The translations under genes and the position numbers were made by a program. From contig CAYMRB010000244.1 in assembly GCA_964392615.1 (NCBI GenBank), forward strand, positions 1 to 15,158: 15,158 nucleotides of DNA, given 5' to 3'. Position 1 is the first letter of the stretch. The number at the start of each line of letters is the position of its first letter. Shown here one piece after another: positions 1-8,352 of this stretch. Source of the DNA: CAYMRB01 sp964392615. GTDB lineage: Bacteria > Planctomycetota > UBA8108. Below the pieces are notes generated by a model. The model was not told the origin of the DNA. It was given only the letters and a program-made list of their open reading frames with translations, and searched no databases.

Positions 1-143
1 AGCGCCCGCCGATCGACAACCTGTGGATCAAGGTCGCGACATTGTCCGTCGAGGCGAAGGGCAAGGTCGTCGTGACGATCTCGAACGCGGACACCGACGG
101 CCATGTGATCGCGGACGCGGTGCAGCTCGTCCCGGCGCGCTGA
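1..143 (+). CDS. 3' end of a gene with a golvesin/xanthan-lyase-like C-terminal domain (partial)
   Basis: Only the last 46 codons are in the window, reading from base 3 to a TGA at 141-143. The peptide ends in VTISNADTDGHVIADAVQLV, followed by PAR and the stop. This matches my knowledge of the closing strands of the golvesin C-terminal-like (xanthan lyase CBD-like) beta-sandwich. That domain is common at the C-terminus of secreted planctomycete oxidoreductases and lyases, where the pattern is a G-V-V-V-T-I-S-N strand, a D-G turn, then 'ViaDAvrl'. The catalytic part of the protein lies upstream of the window, so the function of the gene is unknown. It converges on the minus-strand DUF1501 tail, whose stop codon lies only about 20 bp away. 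The domain call is from pattern recognition only. Confidence 0.55.
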   Translation, partial: RPPIDNLWIKVATLSVEAKGKVVVTISNADTDGHVIADAVQLVPAR

Positions 144-163
144 CGCGCGCGGCGCGGGGAAAC

Positions 164-313
164 CTACGCCAAGATCGCCTCGACGACGTTGCCATACACG
201 TTCGTCAGGCGGAAGTCGCGCCCGGCGTAGCGGTAGGTCAGACGCTCGTGGTCGAGACCGAGGAGGTGCAGGATCGTCGCGTGGAGGTCATGGACGTGGA
301 CCGGTCTGCGGAA
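164..313 (-). pseudogene. Orphan C-terminal tail of a DUF1501 protein
   Basis: On the minus strand, codons from about 313 down to a TAG at 166-164 encode a tail containing VHVHDLHATILHLLGLDHER, then LTYRYAGRDFRLTNVYG and a short NVVEAILA end. This is the highly conserved C-terminus of planctomycete DUF1501 proteins, which are sulfatase/phosphatase-like secreted proteins usually of 400-500 aa. Only about 48 codons remain. An in-frame TGA at 316-314 immediately precedes them and no start codon is available, so the fragment cannot make a DUF1501 protein. Just upstream in another frame (about 360-310) is a leucine-rich stretch, VNSVLLTLLLLGSPSDSAD, behind an AGGGAGG motif. It looks like a signal-peptide core, possibly from the DUF1549/DUF1553 gene that normally precedes DUF1501. 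The head and tail may have been joined by a deletion or an assembly error. Confidence 0.7.
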
Positions 314-433
314 TCAGAAGGGCTGCCCAGCAGCAGCAGCGTCAGCAGGACCGAATTTACGGCATGACCTCCCTGTTGACGCCTATCCTCGCAGAGCGGG
401 GCATCGAAGTCGACGAGGCTTCTGCCGGTTCCG

Positions 434-3118
434 CTACTTCCGCTTCTTCTTGGCGCCGGCGCCAAGGTGATCGCCGTGCGCGATCTTCTCGAATGCCGCC
501 TCGAGACGCGCCGCGATGTCCGGGTGCTCGTCGACGCGATTCGTCGTCTCGCCCGGATCCTCCGCGATGTTCGCGAGGAAGTACGGCTTGGCGAACGCCC
601 TTCCTGATGGCCGCTCGCGGCCACCCGACCCGTTGCTCAATACGAGCTTCCAATCGCCGTCTCGGATCGCGAAGTGACCGCCCCCGGATTGCTGGATGAC
701 CGGAGGTCGTGGCGTCGCGGGTTTCGCGCCCAGCGCGTACGGCAGGAACGAGAAGCTGTCCTCGGCCGCGCCGGCCGGCACCTCCACCCCGACCGCGTCG
801 GCAATCGTCGCGAGGACATCCGTCAGGCTGATCGGTGTGCCGCAGCGCGTTCCGGCGCGCACCTTGGCGGGCCAGCGCACGAAGAACGGCACGTGGTGAC
901 CGCCCTCCCAGATGTCAGCCTTCGTACCGCGCCACGGCCCGTTCGCGCGGTGGTTCTCCGGTCGGTAAGACTGAACGCCCTCGGAATCGACGTGGTCCTT
1001 CTCACCCGGTGCGCTGCGGAACATGAACGAGCCGTTGTCGCTCGTGTAGACGACGAGGGTGTCGTCGGCCACACCGGCATCATCGAGCACGCCGAGCACC
1101 TCGCCGACCGTGTGGTCGACCTGATGAACGAAGTCGCCGTACGGCCCGAGCTTCGTCTTGCCGACGAAGCGCTCGTGCGGCCACACGGGCTTGTGCGGCG
1201 CGGTCAACGGCAGGTAGAGGAAGAACGGCTTCCAACCGCGTGCGGAGCTCCGGATGAAGGCCCCGGCCTCTTTCGCGAGGACGTCGAGCGCATCGCCCGG
1301 ATCGAAGTCCGGCGCCTTCGGCCCCCTGCGGATGTACCGCGGAAAGCCGAGTTGGGACTGGGTCGTCGTCACCTTCGCGAGCGCCTGGTGATCGCGCAGG
1401 AACACGTACGGAACCATGTCCAGCGACGCCGCGACGCCGAAGAACGTATCGAACCCGTTGTCGGTCGGACCGAACGTGAACGGAGCATCGAACACGGCCT
1501 TCCCATCGCCGCTGCGCGCCCATTCGATGCCGAGGTGCCACTTGCCGATGCATGCGCTGCGGTAGCCGTGAGCTCCGAGGAGATTCGCGATCGTCACGCG
1601 GGTCGGCTCGATCAGCGGCTTGTCGTTCGGCGGAAACAGAACGCCGCGCTTCAGCCGACTGCGCCAGCAATAGCGACCGGTCAGAAGACCGTAGCGCGTC
1701 GGAGTGCAGACCGCCGACGGCGTGTGCGCGTCGGTAAACGCGATGCCCTGCGCGGCGAGGCGGTCGAGATTCGGCGTCGGTATCTTCGATGCCGGATTCA
1801 GCGCACGCACGTCGCCGTAGCCCATATCGTCCGCCAGGATGACGACGACGTTCGGCTTCCCCGGCTTCTTCGCCGGTGCTTCGGTCGGGAATACGAGTTC
1901 GCTCGACACGACCGCGCCGCGTTCGTCCTCGACCGTGACGAACCAGACCTTCGCGTCTTTCGGCGGCGGATCTGCCGCGACAGCGCCGTCGACGAGCGAC
2001 GCTGGCAGCGTCCGCCATGCGCGCTTCGGACTCGGCGCCGTTTCGGCTGTGAAGTGGAGCGCGGCGCGTTTCAGCGGTGTCGCAGCATCGACCGCCGCTC
2101 GCACTCGTCCGTCGGCGATCGATGGCGAAGCGACGCGCGGCAAAGGCTTCGAGCCGAGCAGGTGCTGATCGATGAACTGGCCGATCTCCTTCGGCGCCCA
2201 GCCCTGGTAGTGGCCGTGCGGCATGCGCACCGTGATGCGCTGGTGGCGCTTCTCGGCGGCGACCAACGCGTAGGTCTTCGCGTAGCTCTCGAGCCAGTAC
2301 GCGAAGTCGTTGGTCCCGTTGACGAACAGGACCGGCATGGAGGCAGAGCCGACGTAGCGGCTCGGGTCCCACAGGCGCATCCACTTTTCGCGCTGTGCGT
2401 CCGTCATGGCCGCGAACCGACCATCCCACGCGCTGCCCTCGTCGAGGAAGCCGCAGCCGTACACTGGAACCGCCGCGCGGAAGCGCTGGTCCAGTCCCGC
2501 GACAATGCACGTCAGGTAGCCGCCCCAGCTGATGCCGGTCACCGCCGTACGCTTCGCGTCGACTGACGGGAAGCTCCGCACGAGCGAGTGCGCGAGGATG
2601 ACATCGGCGACCGCGTGGTAGGTCCACTGCTCGGTGACGGGAGCATCGATCTTGCCGAACTTCGTGTCGTCGCTTTGATCGGGGCCACCGTCCGCGAGCG
2701 GCTTACGATCCGCGCCACGGTCGGCCAAGTCCATCGCGATTGCAGCATAGCCGCGCTCCGCCCACAGCTTCGCCCATTGCGGAAACGCGGTGCCGCCGCC
2801 CCCGTGAACCAGGACGACCGCCGGCAGATCACGGTCGAGGGAGGTGTCGCCGGCGAGCGTACCCGGCGTCGCCCAGTAAGCGAACACGCGCGTCGACTTG
2901 CCGCCGTACGGCACGCTTTCGTAGTAGAGAGATCGAACGGGCGCCTCTCGATCGGCCCACTCGTGACGCGGGGCCCGACTCAGCGCGGCGAGATCCCACG
3001 GCGTCGAGCCTGGGAGGGTCGGCGCGCTGCGAACCACGTCGGCGCCAACGAGTCGAGAAGCGACAGGACACGCGGCCAACAACGCCGCGTAGACGATCCA
3101 GGAGATCCTATGAGTCAT
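434..3118 (-). CDS. Secreted esterase-sulfatase fusion protein
   Basis: This 894-aa protein joins two hydrolases. The N-terminus (MTHRISWIVYAALLAAC) is an export signal. A possible LAAC lipobox would make it a lipoprotein; otherwise signal peptidase I could cut near residue 26. Residues 60-325 are an alpha/beta-hydrolase of acetyl-xylan-esterase/dienelactone-hydrolase type, with an HGGGG oxyanion loop at 105-109, nucleophile Ser197 in GISWGG, Asp271 and a His at 301 or 303. A beta-rich linker (about 330-415) leads to an S1 sulfatase (421-885). The sulfatase has LADD metal ligands at 428-431, CTPTR with formylglycine Cys471, GKWHLG at 525-530, His642 in APHKP, TSDN ending at Asp694-Asn695, and Lys733. 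Both active sites look intact. Predicted role: removal of ester and sulfate substituents from a polysaccharide outside the cytoplasm. The start at 3118 was chosen because TGAGG lies 9 nt upstream and the signal peptide follows directly. Met at 3139 is the alternative. The tail is Lys-rich (AKKKRK). Confidence 0.9.
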   Translation of the reverse strand: MTHRISWIVYAALLAACPVASRLVGADVVRSAPTLPGSTPWDLAALSRAPRHEWADREAPVRSLYYESVPYGGKSTRVFAYWATPGTLAGDTSLDRDLPAVVLVHGGGGTAFPQWAKLWAERGYAAIAMDLADRGADRKPLADGGPDQSDDTKFGKIDAPVTEQWTYHAVADVILAHSLVRSFPSVDAKRTAVTGISWGGYLTCIVAGLDQRFRAAVPVYGCGFLDEGSAWDGRFAAMTDAQREKWMRLWDPSRYVGSASMPVLFVNGTNDFAYWLESYAKTYALVAAEKRHQRITVRMPHGHYQGWAPKEIGQFIDQHLLGSKPLPRVASPSIADGRVRAAVDAATPLKRAALHFTAETAPSPKRAWRTLPASLVDGAVAADPPPKDAKVWFVTVEDERGAVVSSELVFPTEAPAKKPGKPNVVVILADDMGYGDVRALNPASKIPTPNLDRLAAQGIAFTDAHTPSAVCTPTRYGLLTGRYCWRSRLKRGVLFPPNDKPLIEPTRVTIANLLGAHGYRSACIGKWHLGIEWARSGDGKAVFDAPFTFGPTDNGFDTFFGVAASLDMVPYVFLRDHQALAKVTTTQSQLGFPRYIRRGPKAPDFDPGDALDVLAKEAGAFIRSSARGWKPFFLYLPLTAPHKPVWPHERFVGKTKLGPYGDFVHQVDHTVGEVLGVLDDAGVADDTLVVYTSDNGSFMFRSAPGEKDHVDSEGVQSYRPENHRANGPWRGTKADIWEGGHHVPFFVRWPAKVRAGTRCGTPISLTDVLATIADAVGVEVPAGAAEDSFSFLPYALGAKPATPRPPVIQQSGGGHFAIRDGDWKLVLSNGSGGRERPSGRAFAKPYFLANIAEDPGETTNRVDEHPDIAARLEAAFEKIAHGDHLGAGAKKKRK

Positions 3119-3293
3119 GCGATGAAACCTCAGCGACATGGAACGGGGGAAGCTTCGAAGGTAATCGGCGTTCGCGTCGGTGTCCATCGCGCTGGACTGT
3201 GGCGAACAAAAACGGTGCGCGAGATGTACGCACTCTCGCGCGGAGACTCGGCGGCGAGAGCGGAATCGTCGTCGCGGACGTCGAGTAGCGACG

Positions 3294-6041
3294 CTACTGT
3301 CGACCCGCTGCCGCCTCGGCCTCGCGGGCGATGTTGCGATGGAGCGTCTGGAGCTTCTCGTCCTCGGGCGCCAGCTTGCGGGCCTTGTCGAGCACTCGCG
3401 CGGCCTCGGCCTTCCTCCCCTGGCGGAAGATCGTCTCCGCGAGCCGGACCATCGTCGGCACATGCCCCTCCTGGCGCAGCAGCGTCATGCGCAGCTGGTG
3501 TTCGATGTCCTGCAGTGACCGAAGCCGACGATACCTCTCGAGGTGCGGCTTCGCTTCCGGATCGCGCCCATTCGCGACGAGAAGCTGTCCGTACCAGTAG
3601 TGCGCTATGCCGAGGTTCGGATCGATGTCGAGGGCTTCGAGGTACGCCGCCTCGGCTTCGACGACGTTTCCCGCGACCGACCAGGCGCGTCCCAGATGGG
3701 AGTACCCCCACGCCTGCCGCCCCTCGTCGTCGTTGTACTTCTGGAGCAGCTCGATCGCGCGCTTCGTGTCGCCCAGCGCGAGGAGGTTGATCGCGAGCTC
3801 TCCGATCCAGAACGAGTCTCGCTTGGGAGGCTTGTCGTCAGGAGACGCGAGCTGCTCGGCAGCCGACTGCTGCTTGACGAGAGGCTCGAGCAGATCGACC
3901 ACCTCGCGGTGGCGGCCCGCGTCGTGAAGGAGCTTCGACAGCTCCTTCTGGGATGCAAGAAACGACGGATCGGCGGCGATCGCCGCGCGGTACGCTTCCT
4001 CCGCCCGACTCGCGAGAAACAGCTTCTGATAGACCTCGCCCTGACCGTGGTGAGGCCGCGGATCGGTCGGGTCGATCTCGGCCGCACGCTGGAACTCGGT
4101 GAGCGCGCGCGAGTAGCGCTCGTTCCGCAAGTGCTGGTATCCCGCCTGGAAGCGCGTTTCGGCGTACTGGCGCACGGCGAGCGACGGAGGAGTCCGCGGC
4201 CGAGTCGTGCCGCTGGCCGCCGCGTCGCGCGTCGGCTTGACGCCAGGCCCTCGCGCGACGGCGCTCGCCGCCGGCGAGCCCATGACCTTTCGCCGCGGCA
4301 GGCCTCGATCGTGTAGGACTTCGGCCACTCCCCCACCGGGCGTCACGCGAACGAAGCGGTCCACCGCAACGTTGGTGTGCACGTCGCGACGTCCGCCCGG
4401 CCAGATGATCTCGAGCCGATCGATCGTCTTCGCTGCACTCAGGCCGAAGAACAACCGCCGATCGCTCTGTGACAGATAGGTCACACCGGGATGCAGGACG
4501 CTGCGCTGCGTGCGACCGCCCGCTGTCACTCGAGCCTCCGCCCCGAACGGCCAGAGCGCGCCACTCTCGCCGATGAGCTCGATCGAGATCCAGTGTCCTC
4601 CCGCGGTATCGTTGCGCAGCAGCACCGCGCGGCTGGCGAGATTGCAGACGACGAGGTCGAGGTCACCGTCGAGATCGAGATCCCCCACCGCCGAGCCGCG
4701 ACCGATCAGCTCTCTGCCGAAGTACGGCCCGGCCTGTGACGATACGTCGGTGAAGTGTCCGCGACCGTCGTTCTCGACGAGGACGTCGGCGATGCCGTAT
4801 CGCTCGTCGTAGCCGGCGCCTGCCGCCGCGAACTCGTCGCGCCGCACGCCGCCCGCCGTGAAGAAGATGTCGAGGTCACCGTCGCTGTCGAAGTCGATGA
4901 AGTTCGCGTTGAAGCCGGTCGCTTTCGACGTCGCCACGGCGAGGCCGGCCTCGCTCGATGCGTCGACGAACAGCTCGCCCTTGTTGCGATACAGCGTGAA
5001 CACCTGACGGTGCAGACAGGGAACGATCAGGTCGAGACGGCCGTCGCCGTCGCAGTCGCCGACGTCCGCACCCATCGAGGCCTCCGGCACGCCGGCACCG
5101 TTGAACGCGACGCCGTCCGGAAGCCCCGTCTCCTCGAAGCGGCCGCCGGGGCGACCGCGGAAGAGGTAGTTCTCGGCCGTGTCGTTCGAGACGAATACGT
5201 CGACGTGACCGTCATCGTCGAAATCGGCACACGCGAGGCCCATCCCCTTGCCGTTCGGCCGCACGACCCCCGCGGCCTCGGTGACGTCCTGGAACTTGCC
5301 GTTCCCGACGTTGCGATAGAGGCGATCCGCCTGGCCGCGATATCCGAGTGGCGACGGGTAGTCGACGACCTTCTCGTCGCCGACCCACACCCAGACGTCC
5401 GTCTGCTTCGCGGGATCCCACGTCAGGTAATTCTGCACCCACAGATCGAGGCGCCCGTCGCCATCGTAGTCGAGAAACGCGCAGCTCTGCCCCCAATCCG
5501 GGTCGGCCACACCGGCGTCGGCCGCGACCTCCTCGAATGCACCGTCGCCGCGATTGCGATACAGGCGGTTGACGCCGAAGTTGCTGACGTAGAGGTCGAG
5601 GTCGCCATCGCCGTCGTAGTCGCCGACGCAGCAGCCCTGGCCGAACCCCGCGTCGCCAACGCCGGAGGTCGCCGTCACATCGACGAACTTCCACGCCCCG
5701 TCGTTGCGGTAGAGCCGGTTGGTCACCGCAGCCGATGCGTCGTCACCGAGGCGGTTGCCGTTGACGAAGTAGATGTCGAGATCACCGTCGCCGTCGTAGT
5801 CGAACAGACCGACGCCCGCGCCCATGATCTCCGGGTATCTGCAACCGTCGCTCTTGCCGTTCTCATGACGAAAATCGATGCCCGAGCTTGCCGTCACATC
5901 GACGAAGACAGCGCGTCCATCCTGGACCGCAGGTGTCTTCGGTGCGGAGGGGCTATCCTCCGAACACCCTGCGAGGCAGATCGTCAGCACGACGGCAATC
6001 AGGCGCGGGGGATACCGGCGCAGCGTGGCTATCGAGAGCAT
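3294..6041 (-). CDS. Lipoprotein with FG-GAP repeats, ASPIC/UnbV domain and C-terminal TPR repeats
   Basis: This 915-aa protein starts with a lipoprotein signal (ICLAGC, lipid-modified Cys26). Seven DxDxDG-type calcium loops follow at residues 81-89, 141-149, 191-199, 273-281, 329-337, 383-391 and 454-462, most with a downstream 'LYRN' strand. This is the FG-GAP/VCBS beta-propeller pattern. Residues 483-567 are an ASPIC/UnbV domain, seen in GHWISIELIG, the G-A-x-x-x-V strand and IIWPGG at 545-550. A low-complexity linker (575-620) leads to TPR-like helices (about 625-905), such as RYSRALTEFQRAAEIDPTDP. The protein probably acts as a surface-anchored binding or assembly scaffold; no catalytic residues are recognised. 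It lies 75 bp downstream of the glycoside hydrolase and 175 bp upstream of the esterase-sulfatase on the same strand. The start at 6041 has only a weak GCGAG ribosome site but gives a clean signal. The family is well known in planctomycetes, but its biochemical role is not settled. Confidence 0.88.
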   Translation of the reverse strand: MLSIATLRRYPPRLIAVVLTICLAGCSEDSPSAPKTPAVQDGRAVFVDVTASSGIDFRHENGKSDGCRYPEIMGAGVGLFDYDGDGDLDIYFVNGNRLGDDASAAVTNRLYRNDGAWKFVDVTATSGVGDAGFGQGCCVGDYDGDGDLDLYVSNFGVNRLYRNRGDGAFEEVAADAGVADPDWGQSCAFLDYDGDGRLDLWVQNYLTWDPAKQTDVWVWVGDEKVVDYPSPLGYRGQADRLYRNVGNGKFQDVTEAAGVVRPNGKGMGLACADFDDDGHVDVFVSNDTAENYLFRGRPGGRFEETGLPDGVAFNGAGVPEASMGADVGDCDGDGRLDLIVPCLHRQVFTLYRNKGELFVDASSEAGLAVATSKATGFNANFIDFDSDGDLDIFFTAGGVRRDEFAAAGAGYDERYGIADVLVENDGRGHFTDVSSQAGPYFGRELIGRGSAVGDLDLDGDLDLVVCNLASRAVLLRNDTAGGHWISIELIGESGALWPFGAEARVTAGGRTQRSVLHPGVTYLSQSDRRLFFGLSAAKTIDRLEIIWPGGRRDVHTNVAVDRFVRVTPGGGVAEVLHDRGLPRRKVMGSPAASAVARGPGVKPTRDAAASGTTRPRTPPSLAVRQYAETRFQAGYQHLRNERYSRALTEFQRAAEIDPTDPRPHHGQGEVYQKLFLASRAEEAYRAAIAADPSFLASQKELSKLLHDAGRHREVVDLLEPLVKQQSAAEQLASPDDKPPKRDSFWIGELAINLLALGDTKRAIELLQKYNDDEGRQAWGYSHLGRAWSVAGNVVEAEAAYLEALDIDPNLGIAHYWYGQLLVANGRDPEAKPHLERYRRLRSLQDIEHQLRMTLLRQEGHVPTMVRLAETIFRQGRKAEAARVLDKARKLAPEDEKLQTLHRNIAREAEAAAGRQ

Positions 6042-6090
6042 CTCGCTATGGTACCGCGGCGTGAGAGGCGACGGAAGACGCTCGACGAAC

Positions 6091-6110
6091 GGTGTCGGTG
6101 TCGGTGTCGG
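6091..6110. repeat. Short GGTGTC tandem repeat between genes
   Basis: Three tandem copies of GGTGTC followed by GG lie in the 75-bp gap between the glycoside hydrolase and the ASPIC/TPR gene, just past the glycoside hydrolase stop codon. Read on the minus strand this is CCGACACCGACACCGACACC. The same CTCCGACACCGAC core recurs on the plus strand at about 8384-8397, beside the assembly gap. It is a low-complexity tract with no demonstrated function. Confidence 0.7.
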
Positions 6111-6116
6111 AGCCCC

Positions 6117-8102
6117 TCACTTCTCCCTGTCATATCCCTCTCCCGCGAATGACAGCAGTCGGAACGCCAACGCCGGCCTTCCGTGCTCCGCGAACTCGCC
6201 GCGCAGCTTGACGCGCGTGTCCGAAGAGCGCGTTCCCTCCGTCGTGGGTCGGACGACTCGCACGGTGAGATCCTGCCGGCCGAGCGGCGCGATCTCGACG
6301 GGCAGCTCCGCGGGGTCGAGTCGCCAGCCCTCGGGTACGCGCTCGACGGCGACGCGGCCTCGCGCGACCGACGTCGCGAAATTGTAGACGCGCACGTCGA
6401 GCGTGACCGGACGGTCGAGCGGGACGACGTACTCGAACTCCTGAGCCCATTTGCGCTGGCCGATCTCGCGACGGGCGTCCGGGGGCATGCGGAGCTGCAG
6501 GACGATCGGCGACGGCTTCCCCTCGCGCTTTGCGGTGGCTACCGCCGGTGACTCCAACGGTAGACGATCAGCGTCGCCCGGTGGCAGGATCGCGAAAACG
6601 GCGGCGGGTGTCAGCTTCCTCGGTAGCCTCTCGATCGGACGGCCCAGGTAGTCGTGCACGCTGCGAACTCGAATGTTCGGCGGCAGTGACCAGTCCTCCG
6701 ACGCGGCGCCGCGCGTGCTCCACTCGCCCCTTCCCTGTGCCCACGCGACGAGCACGTCACACGGTTCGGCGTCGACGACGGCGCGGAACGCGACGAGCCA
6801 CGTGCGTGGGGAGTCCTCCTGGCGCACGCGCCCCAGACAGCGAGCGCTGTCGAGGAAGCGACCGAGCGCGGCCAGCGCGACGTAGGCCGGCCGCGGCGTC
6901 ATGTCGTGGCGCAGCAGGCCGAACTGCACCCGGTTTCGGTCTTCGGTATAGTGCCCGAGGATGAAGTGGAAGTGCCGAGAGCTCCCGGCGAGGAGGCTCG
7001 ATACGTACGAATGAGCCATGAACTCGGCCTTGCGCAGCTCGCCCTCACGCGTCAGATCGTGCCACGGTCCGTCGGTCGCGTACTGCAAGCCGCGGTCGCA
7101 CTCGGTGACCCAGATCGGCCGGCCACATGCCGCCTCGCGCGCCGTGGCCCACAGCTCCGCATAGGACTCGGGCCAATCGTACGAGTGAATGTTGTACGTA
7201 TCGAAGTAGGGCCACGATTCGTTGTCGATGATCGTCCGCGCGTGAGGCCGCGTGTGGATGCCGGCATGCACGTTCCAGCAGACGGTGATGTCGCTGTCGG
7301 CTGCCCTGAATCCGAGGAACGCGGCCTTTTGAAACGAGCCCATCGCGTCGGCCGTGTGGCCGCCGAAGTCACGGATGTTCGCCTCGTTCCACGGCTCCCA
7401 CGCTTGCACGCGGCCGCGGTAGCGTTCGGCCATGGCGCGACAGAATCGATACACGTGGCGCAGATCATCCGGGAAACGGCCGGTACCGTCCCGTTCGAAG
7501 ACTGCCCACGACGGCGTGCGATGGAAGACCTGCAGCACGCGGAGGCCGTGTCGCGCTTGCAGCGTCGCTGCCGTGTCGTAGCTCGTTTTGCCTGCGGTGA
7601 TCGAGCCTGGAGTTCGCTGAAGCTCCTCCCAGTTCATCCGATCGCGAATCCAGCCGACGCTGGCGAGGGCGGCGAGGCGGGCGAAGTCCTCCTGGCGCTT
7701 CGGATCGCTGCGCGCGAACCACGAGACGGCGCCGTCGACCGCGATGGGCGAGTCGATGGGCGGCGGGCCGTGCCGTTTCGCGAGCACGGCAGCCGTCGTC
7801 CACGCGACGACCTCGTCGCGGGTATCGGTGAACTCGACGCGATACCAGCCCAAGCCGAGACGTCCGACGGCGATCGAATCGCGGCGCGGGGGCGAGATCG
7901 CGCCGGCCGCGTGGACCGTCGCGCCATCGTCCACGACGCGCCAACGACGCGCGGTGTCAGGAAGCTCCTTCGGCAAGCGGACGTTCACCTTGTCGCCCGC
8001 GAGCCAGACGTTGCCGGGGCGCTCGCCGGCCACGACAGTGCCCGTCGAGATCGCCAGGACGATGCCCGTGACGGCGAGGGCCGCTCGAGTCGGATAGCGC
8101 AT
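6117..8102 (-). CDS. Secreted clan-A-like glycoside hydrolase (GH39/GH5-like fold)
   Basis: This 661-aa protein has an N-terminal signal peptide (residues 1-26, core AALAVTGIVLAISTGTVVAG). A small beta-rich domain (30-110) and a TIM-barrel-like region (about 120-420) follow. WEPWNEANI carries the likely acid/base Glu240 after Asn239, the classic clan GH-A 'NE' pair. WVTECDRG carries the likely nucleophile Glu334. NIHSYDW (304-310) and HFHFILGHYTE (377-387) fit later barrel strands. Residues 550-655 form a beta-sandwich-like C-terminal domain. Such enzymes hydrolyse beta-glycosidic bonds by a retaining mechanism, but substrate and exact GH family cannot be assigned by eye; GH39-like is my best guess. 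The start at 8102 is decided by AAGGAGA 10 nt upstream and an immediate signal peptide. A longer frame up to 8165 would add 21 residues from the divergent repeat region and is less likely. This is the first gene of the minus-strand block. Confidence 0.82.
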   Translation of the reverse strand: MRYPTRAALAVTGIVLAISTGTVVAGERPGNVWLAGDKVNVRLPKELPDTARRWRVVDDGATVHAAGAISPPRRDSIAVGRLGLGWYRVEFTDTRDEVVAWTTAAVLAKRHGPPPIDSPIAVDGAVSWFARSDPKRQEDFARLAALASVGWIRDRMNWEELQRTPGSITAGKTSYDTAATLQARHGLRVLQVFHRTPSWAVFERDGTGRFPDDLRHVYRFCRAMAERYRGRVQAWEPWNEANIRDFGGHTADAMGSFQKAAFLGFRAADSDITVCWNVHAGIHTRPHARTIIDNESWPYFDTYNIHSYDWPESYAELWATAREAACGRPIWVTECDRGLQYATDGPWHDLTREGELRKAEFMAHSYVSSLLAGSSRHFHFILGHYTEDRNRVQFGLLRHDMTPRPAYVALAALGRFLDSARCLGRVRQEDSPRTWLVAFRAVVDAEPCDVLVAWAQGRGEWSTRGAASEDWSLPPNIRVRSVHDYLGRPIERLPRKLTPAAVFAILPPGDADRLPLESPAVATAKREGKPSPIVLQLRMPPDARREIGQRKWAQEFEYVVPLDRPVTLDVRVYNFATSVARGRVAVERVPEGWRLDPAELPVEIAPLGRQDLTVRVVRPTTEGTRSSDTRVKLRGEFAEHGRPALAFRLLSFAGEGYDREK

Positions 8103-8112
8103 GCTTTCGAGT

Positions 8113-8119
8113 TCTCCTT
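8113..8119 (-). promoter_or_regulatory. Ribosome binding site of the glycoside hydrolase
   Basis: AAGGAGA on the minus strand lies 10 nt before the ATG at 8102. It is one of the strongest Shine-Dalgarno matches in the window and fixes the start at 8102 rather than 8165. Confidence 0.65.
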
Positions 8120-8145
8120 CGTCGACCGTGGGGATCGAAACAGGT

Positions 8146-8225
8146 GCATTGTCGAGTTCTGACAACGAAGAGCCTGGGCGAAATGGCCACCATCGCGCCG
8201 GATTGCCTTCTTCAACGGACTGCTA
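8146..8225 (+). repeat. 80-bp dispersed repeat, copy 1
   Basis: Aligns without gaps to 12291-12370, with 65 of 80 bases identical by manual comparison (81%). The first 16 bases (GCATTGTCGAGTTCTG) and an internal 13-base block (GCGCCGGATTGCC) match exactly. Mismatches are not concentrated at one codon position, so coding constraint is not obvious. In the frame that is open at the other copy, this copy has a TGA where the other has TGG. It begins about 44 bp from the glycoside hydrolase start. It may be the remnant of a mobile element end or a non-coding repeat family. Confidence 0.75.
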
Positions 8226-8329
8226 GGCTAGCTCGAGACAGTTTGCGGAATCTGCGCGGCCGGCGCAATCGGCCGGGAGACGCGGCGAAGCCGCTGCGTC
8301 GACGTCCGTTCGTCCCCTCAGGCGTCGTC

Positions 8330-8339
8330 NNNNNNNNNN
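8330..8339. other. Assembly gap (10 N)
   Basis: Ten consecutive N bases, a common placeholder for a scaffold gap of unknown length. They sit 13 bases before a 25-base C homopolymer, so the join between the minus-strand and plus-strand blocks is not physically confirmed by this sequence. Confidence 0.95.
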
Positions 8340-8352
8340 GCCGGCGGGCGCG

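Noticed and set aside
674..2566. 630-codon antisense open frame opposite the esterase-sulfatase
   Set aside because: It is Arg-rich, without family motifs or a signal, and is a shadow of the real gene.
3284..3298. Perfect 15-base palindrome AGTAGCGACGCTACT over the stop of the ASPIC/TPR gene
   Set aside because: The arms leave only a one-base loop, so it cannot fold at full length. There is no T-tract, and such a short palindrome can arise by chance.
3119..3463. Upstream extension of the esterase-sulfatase gene to 3463
   Set aside because: It would add about 115 Arg/Ser-rich residues, overlap the end of the preceding ASPIC/TPR gene and bury the signal peptide. The Met at 3118 with TGAGG upstream is the better start.
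8103..8165. Start of the glycoside hydrolase at 8165
   Set aside because: The extra 21 residues come from the repeat region and lack a ribosome site, whereas AAGGAGA precedes the ATG at 8102 and a signal peptide follows.
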